64,000 nucleotides of DNA, taken from NCBI GenBank assembly GCA_947594835.1, contig CANQEH010000016.1:1-64000 (forward strand), in the 5' to 3' direction. Position numbers and translations under genes: made by a program. This DNA is from an uncultured Acetatifactor sp. (GTDB lineage Bacteria > Bacillota > Clostridia > Lachnospirales > Lachnospiraceae). Below, piece after piece: positions 58,087-64,000 of this stretch (its first letter is position 1; the number at the start of each line of letters is the position of its first letter). The notes beneath the pieces were generated by a model. The model ran no database searches. It saw only the letters and a program-made list of their open reading frames with translations, and was not told where the DNA came from.

Positions 58087-59323
58087 CATTCGGAGTGTAT
58101 ATACCGTAGCACAACTGAATTCTTACATCAAAAATATGTTCACGCAGGACTATTTGCTGCAGAGCGTCTCCGTGCAGGGGGAGGTCAGCAACTGCAAATA
58201 CCATCCTTCTGGACATATTTATTTTACGTTGAAGGATCCGAAGGGGATGATCAGCTGCGTCATGTTCGCAGGCAGCCGCAAGGGTCTTTCTTTTCGCCTG
58301 GCGGAAGGGCAGCAGGTGGTAGTGTGCGGAGCGGTGGACGTGTATGAGCGGGACGGGAAATATCAGCTCTACGCAAAGCAGATCGACCTGGCGGGAAGCG
58401 GTTATCTCTATGAGCGCTACGAGCAGTTAAAGCGGGAACTGGAGGAGATGGGGATGTTCGCCCCGGAGTATAAAAAGCCCATTCCCCGGTTCATCCGGAC
58501 GCTGGGGGTGGTGACGGCCTCCACGGGCGCCGCCGTCCGGGATATCATCCAGATCGCGGGCAGGCGAAACCCCTATGTGCAGATTATCCTCTACCCGGCC
58601 ATTGTCCAGGGGGCGGGCGCCGTGCCCAGCGTGGTGAACGGCATCCGGGCGCTGGAGCGGCTGGGGGTGGACGTGATGATCGTCGGCCGGGGAGGCGGCT
58701 CCATCGAGGATCTCTGGGCATTTAACGAGCGGGAGGTGGCGGAGGCCATCTTTGCCTGCCAGGTGCCCGTCATCTCGGCGGTGGGCCATGAGACGGACAC
58801 CACCATCGCGGACTTTGTGGCGGATCTGAGGGCCCCCACCCCCTCTGCGGCAGCGGAGCTGGCGGTGACGGACATCCGGCAGATCCTGGGGGAACTGGCC
58901 GCTTACAGGGACGGTTTAAACCGGGCCATGGAGCGCAGGCTGATGGATGCCCACGCCCGGGCGCAGCGGCTGGACGTGCTCCTGCAGGCCAAAAGCCCTG
59001 TGCGGCGCATCCGGGAGCAGCGGCTGCAGGCCATCTCCGCGGAGGAGCGGCTGCAGGAGCGGATGCGGCGTCTGCTGGAGCGGCGACGCCATCGGATGGA
59101 TCTCTACATCCAGCGGCTGAAAACCCTGTCGCCTCTGGAAAAGCTTGAGAGCGGATACTCCTATGTGACGGGGGAGGACGGCAGGCATATCCGCCGGGCG
59201 GCGCAGGTGACGGAAGGACAGATACTGCATATACAGATGGCAGACGGGGCGGTGACGGCCAGGGCCCAGCGGGTGACCCTGATGCCTGAGACGCCGCCGG
59301 GAAATGGGGAAGACCATGTGTGA
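58079..59323 (+). CDS. xseA: Exodeoxyribonuclease VII large subunit
   Basis: This 414-residue protein has an OB-fold at 1-100 (VSVQGEVSNCKYHPSGHIYFTLKD) and a catalytic domain with GVVTASTGAAVRDI, RGGGSIEDLWAFNE and ISAVGHETDTTIADFVADLRAPTPSAAAEL, the family hallmark. A coiled coil at about 270-350 binds XseB. Degrades single-stranded DNA. GTG 58079 lies inside the end of nusB. Confidence 0.96.
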   Translation: MIDIRSVYTVAQLNSYIKNMFTQDYLLQSVSVQGEVSNCKYHPSGHIYFTLKDPKGMISCVMFAGSRKGLSFRLAEGQQVVVCGAVDVYERDGKYQLYAKQIDLAGSGYLYERYEQLKRELEEMGMFAPEYKKPIPRFIRTLGVVTASTGAAVRDIIQIAGRRNPYVQIILYPAIVQGAGAVPSVVNGIRALERLGVDVMIVGRGGGSIEDLWAFNEREVAEAIFACQVPVISAVGHETDTTIADFVADLRAPTPSAAAELAVTDIRQILGELAAYRDGLNRAMERRLMDAHARAQRLDVLLQAKSPVRRIREQRLQAISAEERLQERMRRLLERRRHRMDLYIQRLKTLSPLEKLESGYSYVTGEDGRHIRRAAQVTEGQILHIQMADGAVTARAQRVTLMPETPPGNGEDHV

Positions 59324-59534
59324 GGAAGAAAAGAGCTATACCCTGGAAGAAAACTTTGAGCGCCTGGAACAGGCCATAGAGATCCTGGGACAGGAGGATC
59401 TGCCCCTGGAGGAGGCTTTCCGGGCTTACAGTGCCGGCATGGAGATCCTGCGCCAGTGCAACGGCCAGATCGACCGGGTGGAAAAACAGGTGCTGATGCT
59501 GAGTGAGGACGGGGAGCTGGAGCATGGAGAGTGA
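59304..59534 (+). CDS. xseB: Exodeoxyribonuclease VII small subunit
   Basis: This 76-residue helical protein has LEENFERLEQAIEILGQEDLPLEEAFRAYSAGMEILRQC, the complete XseB domain. It overlaps xseA by 20 nt and ispA by 11 nt. ATG 59316 is an alternative start four codons in. Confidence 0.94.
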   Translation: MGKTMCEEEKSYTLEENFERLEQAIEILGQEDLPLEEAFRAYSAGMEILRQCNGQIDRVEKQVLMLSEDGELEHGE

Positions 59535-60441
59535 AAAGTTTAAACGGCAGTTAAAGGAAGCGTCGAGGGAGTTAGAGGAGCTGATTGCATCTTACCTGCC
59601 CCCGGAGGAGGGGCTTCAGAAGACGGTGCTTGAGGCCATGAATTACAGCGTCCTGGCGGGGGGAAAGCGCCTGCGCCCCCTGTTGATGCGGGAGACCTAC
59701 CGGATGTGGGGCGGGACGGGAAGGGAGATCGCTCCCTTTCTGGCTGCCATGGAGATGATCCACACCTACTCCCTGATCCACGACGACCTTCCGGCCATGG
59801 ACAACGACGAATACCGCCGGGGCCGCCAGACCACCTGGAAGGCCTACGGCGAAGCCATGGGCATTCTGGCGGGGGACGGGCTGCTCAACTATGCCTATGA
59901 GACGGCGCTTAAGGCTTTTGCCCAGGTGGACAGGGAAGACGCAAAGGCCTTATGCCGGGTGTCCAGGGCATTGGAGGTGCTGGCGAAGGAGGCCGGGATA
60001 TGGGGCATGGTGGGCGGACAGGCCGTGGATGTGGAGGCCGCCGGATCCGGGAAAGCGCTGTCTGAGGAAGCGCTGTATTTTATCCACCGCAAGAAGACGG
60101 GGGCGTTAATCAAGGCATCCATGCAGATCGGCGCGATTCTGGCAGGAGCGGACGAGGCAGAGCAGGAGGCGCTGGGCCGGTGCGCGGAAAACATCGGCAT
60201 TGCCTTTCAGATACAGGACGATATTCTGGACGTGGAGGGCGACAGCATGGAGCTGGGCAAGCCTGTGGGCAGCGACGCCGCTTTGGAGAAACAGACCTAT
60301 GTGACCTTAAAGGGCCTTGAGCAGGCCCGGGCGGAGGTGAAAGCGCTGTCCGAGGAAGCCGTCTCGTCCCTTCGGGCATTCCCCGGAGACCACGATTTTC
60401 TGGAGACACTGATCTTATCCCTGATCCATCGGCGCAAATAA
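59524..60441 (+). CDS. ispA: Farnesyl/geranyl diphosphate synthase
   Basis: This 305-residue polyprenyl synthase has the first Asp-rich motif DDLPAMD (around 92), the RGRQTTWKAYGEAMGILAGD segment, and the second motif QDDILDVEGD (around 236). GGKRLRP near 45-51 binds diphosphate. It joins IPP units made by the dxs pathway. It overlaps xseB and is followed by dxs, the usual order in Clostridia. Confidence 0.95.
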   Translation: MESEKFKRQLKEASRELEELIASYLPPEEGLQKTVLEAMNYSVLAGGKRLRPLLMRETYRMWGGTGREIAPFLAAMEMIHTYSLIHDDLPAMDNDEYRRGRQTTWKAYGEAMGILAGDGLLNYAYETALKAFAQVDREDAKALCRVSRALEVLAKEAGIWGMVGGQAVDVEAAGSGKALSEEALYFIHRKKTGALIKASMQIGAILAGADEAEQEALGRCAENIGIAFQIQDDILDVEGDSMELGKPVGSDAALEKQTYVTLKGLEQARAEVKALSEEAVSSLRAFPGDHDFLETLILSLIHRRK

Positions 60442-60504
60442 CCTGGGAATGCAAGAAGCGGAAGGCGTTTGTCCTGCGGGACAAAAAGTACAAGGAGTAA
60501 AGAT

Positions 60505-62379
60505 ATGCTGCTGGAGAGCATCAGACAGCCAAATGACATCAAAAAGATCGACAGGGAAGACTATGACAGGCTGGCGCAGGAGATCCGGGAATTTTTGATC
60601 GGCAAGATCAGCGTCACCGGCGGCCATCTGGGATCCAACCTGGGGGCGGTGGAGCTGACCATGGCCCTGCATCTGGCCTTGAATCTGCCGGAGGATAAGA
60701 TCATATGGGACGTGGGGCATCAGTCCTACACCCACAAGATCCTCACAGGCCGCCGGGAGGGCTTTGACCATCTGCGCCAGTTCCACGGCCTCAGCGGGTT
60801 TCCCAAGAGAAAAGAGAGCAGCTGCGATGTGTTTGAGACCGGGCACAGCTCCACGTCCCTTTCCGCCGGTCTGGGCCTTGTGAAGGCCCGCGACTTAAAA
60901 GGGGAGAAAAACACTGTCGTCTCCGTCATCGGGGACGGTTCCATGACCGGGGGCATGGCCTATGAGGCTTTAAACAATGCCGCCCGGCTGGAGACCAATT
61001 TTATCATCGTGCTCAACGACAACAATATGTCCATCTCCGAGAACGTGGGGGGCGTGTCCAAGTATCTGAACAACATCCGCACGGCGGAGGGGTATCTGGA
61101 TTTAAAGAAGGGCATCTACAACGCGCTGCGCAGCACCGGGAAGGGCGGGGACAGCACCATCAAGGGCATCCGCCGCGCCAAGAACAGCTTTAAGCAGCTG
61201 GTCATTCCGGGGATGTTTTTTGAGGACATGGGCATCACTTACCTGGGGCCTGTGGACGGCCACGACGTGGCGGGGATGGTGCGGGTGATCAACGAGGCCA
61301 AGCGGGTGCAGGGGGCGGTCATCATCCACTGCCAGACCCAGAAGGGGAAGGGATACGAGCCTGCGGAGCGGCATCCCGCCAGATTCCACGGGGCGGAGCC
61401 CTTCGACATCGGGACGGGGCTTCCCACCCATCCCAGAACCGTGGCGAATTACACGGATATCTTTTCCACTGTGATGTGCAAGCTGGGCGCCAGGGACGAG
61501 AAGATCGTGGCCATCACTGCGGCCATGCCGGACGGCACCGGTTTAAAGCGGTTCCACAATATGTACCCGGATCGGTTTTTTGACGTGGGCATTGCGGAAG
61601 AACACGCGGTCACCTTTGCGGCGGGGCTGGCGGCAGGGGGGCTTAAGCCCATCGTGGCGGTCTATTCCTCCTTCCTGCAGCGCGCCTACGACCAGATCCT
61701 GCACGACGTGTGCATCCAGAATCTCCCGGTGGTGTTTGCCATCGACCGGGCGGGTCTGGTGGGAAGCGACGGGGAGACCCACCAGGGCATCTTTGACTTT
61801 ACCTATCTGTCCGGCATTCCCAATATGCACATCTGTGCCCCGAAGAACAAGTGGGAGCTGTCGGATATGCTGAAATTTGCGGTAAACCTTTCGGCGCCCA
61901 TCGCAATCCGCTATCCCAGGGGAACCGCTTACGCGGGGCTTAAAGGACACCGTGCCCCCGTCGAGCTGGGCCGGGCGGAGTGGATCTACAGGGAGCGGGA
62001 AATCGCCCTCTTTGCAGTGGGCAGCATGGTGAAGACGGCAGAGAGCGTCAGGGAGGCCCTGAAGGAAAAGGGGCACAGCGTCAGTCTGATCAACGCTAGG
62101 TTTGTGAAGCCCATCGACGAGGAGGCTGTGCGGGAGGCCTGCCGGGATCACGCGCTCATCGTGACTATGGAAGAAAATGTATCAACCGGGGGATACGGCG
62201 AGAAGGTGCTGGATTTTCTGAATCAGAGCGGACTAAAGACCGGATTGTTATCCGTCAGCATCCCGGACGCATATGTGGAGCACGGCAACGTGGAACTGCT
62301 CAAGCAGCAGATCGGCATCGACGCAGAAAGCGTCACCCGGCGCATTCTGGAATTTCTGGAGCAGGGGCGTCTGGCGTGA
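60505..62379 (+). CDS. dxs: 1-deoxy-D-xylulose-5-phosphate synthase
   Basis: This 624-residue thiamine-diphosphate enzyme is the first step of the non-mevalonate isoprenoid pathway (pyruvate + glyceraldehyde 3-phosphate). Landmarks are GGHLGSNLGAVELT, DVGHQSYTHKILTGR, GDGSMTGGMAYEALNNA (the TPP/Mg site) and, in the second half, DVGIAEEHAVTFAAGLA with catalytic Glu and DRAGLVGSDGETHQGIFD. AAGGAG serves ATG 60505. Also supplies the precursor of thiamine and pyridoxal in many bacteria. Confidence 0.97.
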   Translation: MLLESIRQPNDIKKIDREDYDRLAQEIREFLIGKISVTGGHLGSNLGAVELTMALHLALNLPEDKIIWDVGHQSYTHKILTGRREGFDHLRQFHGLSGFPKRKESSCDVFETGHSSTSLSAGLGLVKARDLKGEKNTVVSVIGDGSMTGGMAYEALNNAARLETNFIIVLNDNNMSISENVGGVSKYLNNIRTAEGYLDLKKGIYNALRSTGKGGDSTIKGIRRAKNSFKQLVIPGMFFEDMGITYLGPVDGHDVAGMVRVINEAKRVQGAVIIHCQTQKGKGYEPAERHPARFHGAEPFDIGTGLPTHPRTVANYTDIFSTVMCKLGARDEKIVAITAAMPDGTGLKRFHNMYPDRFFDVGIAEEHAVTFAAGLAAGGLKPIVAVYSSFLQRAYDQILHDVCIQNLPVVFAIDRAGLVGSDGETHQGIFDFTYLSGIPNMHICAPKNKWELSDMLKFAVNLSAPIAIRYPRGTAYAGLKGHRAPVELGRAEWIYREREIALFAVGSMVKTAESVREALKEKGHSVSLINARFVKPIDEEAVREACRDHALIVTMEENVSTGGYGEKVLDFLNQSGLKTGLLSVSIPDAYVEHGNVELLKQQIGIDAESVTRRILEFLEQGRLA

Positions 62380-62395
62380 AAGGAACGGTCGGAAC

Positions 62396-63205
62396 ATGAA
62401 AAAGCGGTTGGATGTGCTGTTGGTGGAGCGGGGCTATGCACAGTCCCGGGAGAAAGCCCGGGCTGTCATCATGGCCGGAAACGTGTATGTCAACGGCCAG
62501 AAGGAGGACAAGGCGGGGACGGCGTTTCCCGAAGAGGGCTTAAAGCTGGAGGTGCGGGGAAACGGGCTTAAATATGTGAGCCGGGGCGGTCTGAAGCTGG
62601 AGAAGGCTGTTGGCAACTGGCCCCTTCCCCTGGCGGGGGCTGTCTGTATGGACATCGGCGCTTCCACCGGCGGGTTTACGGACTGTATGCTGCAAAACGG
62701 CGCGGCGAAAGTCTATGCCGTGGACGTAGGCAGGGGACAGCTGGCCTGGAAACTCCGGATGGACGACAGGGTGGTCTGTATGGAGCAGACCAATTTCCGC
62801 TATCTGCTTCCCGGGGATATCCCGGAGCAGCTGGATTTTGCCAGCGTGGACGTCTCCTTCATCTCCCTTGACAAAATCCTGACGCCGGCCCGGGATCTGC
62901 TCAAGCCGGGCGGGGAGATGGTGTGTCTCATCAAGCCCCAGTTTGAGGCGGGCAGGGAGAAAGTGGGAAAAAACGGTGTGGTACGGGATCCGGCGGTACA
63001 CCGGGAAGTGATAGAAAAAGTGGCGGCCCACGCCTCCCAGATCGGCTTCTCGGTGCTGGATCTGGACTATTCCCCCATCAAAGGGCCGGAGGGAAATATC
63101 GAGTACCTGCTCTGGCTGCGGAAGGGGACGGAGGGGCCTTCTGACCAGCCCCTGGGGGCGGAGAGCATCCGGGAAATCGTGGAGCGCTCCCATGGGATGG
63201 ACTGA
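62396..63205 (+). CDS. tlyA: TlyA-family rRNA methyltransferase / hemolysin-like
   Basis: This 269-residue protein has an S4 RNA-binding domain (about 1-62: MKKRLDVLLVERGYAQSREKARAVIMAGNVYVNG) and an FtsJ-type SAM methyltransferase with DIGASTGGFTDCMLQNGA (about 82-99), VDVSFISL and IKPQFE (the K-D-K-E-type set). TlyA homologues 2'-O-methylate rRNA. The ATG at 62396 follows GGAACGGTCGGAAC. It sits between dxs and nadK, the standard Clostridial order. Confidence 0.93.
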   Translation: MKKRLDVLLVERGYAQSREKARAVIMAGNVYVNGQKEDKAGTAFPEEGLKLEVRGNGLKYVSRGGLKLEKAVGNWPLPLAGAVCMDIGASTGGFTDCMLQNGAAKVYAVDVGRGQLAWKLRMDDRVVCMEQTNFRYLLPGDIPEQLDFASVDVSFISLDKILTPARDLLKPGGEMVCLIKPQFEAGREKVGKNGVVRDPAVHREVIEKVAAHASQIGFSVLDLDYSPIKGPEGNIEYLLWLRKGTEGPSDQPLGAESIREIVERSHGMD

Positions 63206-63270
63206 GACGATCAAGCACTGTCTGGGAAGCGGAGAAGGGACGCCCGCTGCTGCGGGGAAAGGGGAACGGG

Positions 63271-64000
63271 ATGGGAAAGCATTTTCTGATCTACACCAAC
63301 AGCCACAAGGACAAAGGCCTGGAGACCACAAAGCGCATCTGTGATTATCTGGCGGGGAGAGGGCAGCGGGTCACCGTGCGCGCGGACGAGAGCAGGTGGC
63401 GGCAGCAGAGGCTGGCCGCAGGGAGCGACCAGGTGCCGGAGGACATCCCCGGCGACGTGGACTGCATGATCGTGCTGGGCGGAGACGGCACCGTGCTGCA
63501 GGCAGCCAGGGAGACCAAGCGGCTGCACATCCCGATCATCGGCGTCAATATGGGCACCCTGGGCTATATGACGGAGATCGAGCCGAGACATCTGGAGGAG
63601 GCGCTGGAGAGACTGATCGCCGGGGATTACCAGCAGGAGCGCCGGATGATGTTAAACGGCAGGGTGTTTTTTGAAGACGGGAGGACGGAGGAAGGCTGGG
63701 CCTTAAACGACATTGTGATCTCTCGGAGCGGTTCCCTGCAGATCATCAAGTACAACATCTATGTGAACGGCCAGTTCCTTCACGAATACAACGCGGACGG
63801 CGTGATCGTGACCACTCCCACGGGCTCCACGGGATATAACCTGTCGGCGGGCGGGCCGTTGGTGGAGCCCGGGGCAAGGCTGATCATGCTGACTCCGATC
63901 TGTTCCCATTCCTTAAACCAGCGCAGCATCATCCTGTCCCCGGAGGACGTCATCGAGATCCAGATTCCCCAGGGCAGGGAAGGCCGCGTGCAGACCGTGG
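63271..64000 (+). CDS. nadK: NAD kinase (truncated by window end)
   Basis: The first 243 residues of the ATP-NAD kinase are visible. The LGGDGTVLQAARE motif (around 70) binds ATP, followed by GVNMGTLGYMTEIEP, NDIVISRSGSLQIIKYNIYVNG and VTTPTGSTGYNLSAGGPLVEP. It makes NADP from NAD. AAAGGGGAACGGG serves ATG 63271. The gene continues beyond base 64000; argR and recN commonly follow in related genomes. Confidence 0.95.
   Translation, partial: MGKHFLIYTNSHKDKGLETTKRICDYLAGRGQRVTVRADESRWRQQRLAAGSDQVPEDIPGDVDCMIVLGGDGTVLQAARETKRLHIPIIGVNMGTLGYMTEIEPRHLEEALERLIAGDYQQERRMMLNGRVFFEDGRTEEGWALNDIVISRSGSLQIIKYNIYVNGQFLHEYNADGVIVTTPTGSTGYNLSAGGPLVEPGARLIMLTPICSHSLNQRSIILSPEDVIEIQIPQGREGRVQTV

Overview
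The window looks like chromosomal DNA of an anaerobic, spore-forming member of the Clostridia, most likely a Lachnospiraceae-type gut Firmicute. The evidence is a complete spoIIIAA-AH sporulation operon, strong AGGAGG-type ribosome binding sites, a CIRCE heat-shock operator, a rubredoxin, the non-mevalonate isoprenoid genes dxs and ispA, and many hybrid sensor kinases of Clostridial type. Most of the DNA is fairly G+C rich. A few short islands (about 1-720, 4772-4850, 5900-6180 and 7400-9900) are visibly more A+T rich and carry toxin-antitoxin genes, gene remnants and transporters, so they are probably acquired.

Layout. 1-720 is a gene graveyard: an unrecognised coding remnant and a broken RelE/ParE toxin. 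724-4771 holds a GNAT acetyltransferase and a response regulator/ABC transporter/histidine kinase module of the peptide-antibiotic detoxification type. 4801-9862 holds a truncated Rpn-family gene, a Nudix hydrolase, an MFS exporter behind a leader-peptide/terminator attenuator, a RelB-PIN toxin-antitoxin pair and a second ABC exporter. 10019-16572 is a two-component system divergent from an ABC importer operon (large lipoprotein binding protein, two permeases, a small adaptor-like protein). 16742-29094 contains glutathione peroxidase, a large secreted transglutaminase-like protein, a rhodanese-TtcA fusion with tcdA, a CDF cation transporter, an HD protein, rubredoxin, two MATE exporters and a metQ-like lipoprotein with a structured leader. 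29249-34775 and 42451-47797 are two phosphorelay and cyclic-di-GMP clusters. Between them lie CIRCE-hsp20, an mntP gene with a yybP-ykoY manganese riboswitch, a second transglutaminase, an IS remnant, a tandemly duplicated Rpn gene and a carbohydrate esterase. 48002-53099 is the spoIIIA operon. 53174-64000 is housekeeping: deoB, prfC, a transglutaminase lipoprotein, an Asp23 protein, nusB, xseA, xseB, ispA, dxs, tlyA and the start of nadK.

How the genes fit together. There is much two-component and phosphorelay signalling (two classical systems, two giant hybrid kinases, four further receiver proteins) feeding one diguanylate cyclase and one HD-GYP phosphodiesterase. Several transporters sit behind RNA-level or operator-level switches that can be read directly from the sequence: a double terminator with leader peptide (5933-6180), a pseudoknot-capable leader (28142-28200), a hairpin at the predicted transcription start (26503), the Mn2+ riboswitch (36811-36900), and a tetraloop hairpin that recurs with compensating base changes just before three transporter genes (15247, 22872, 26617). 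The leader structures and the recurring hairpin are the least explained parts of the window. No rRNA, tRNA or CRISPR array was seen.
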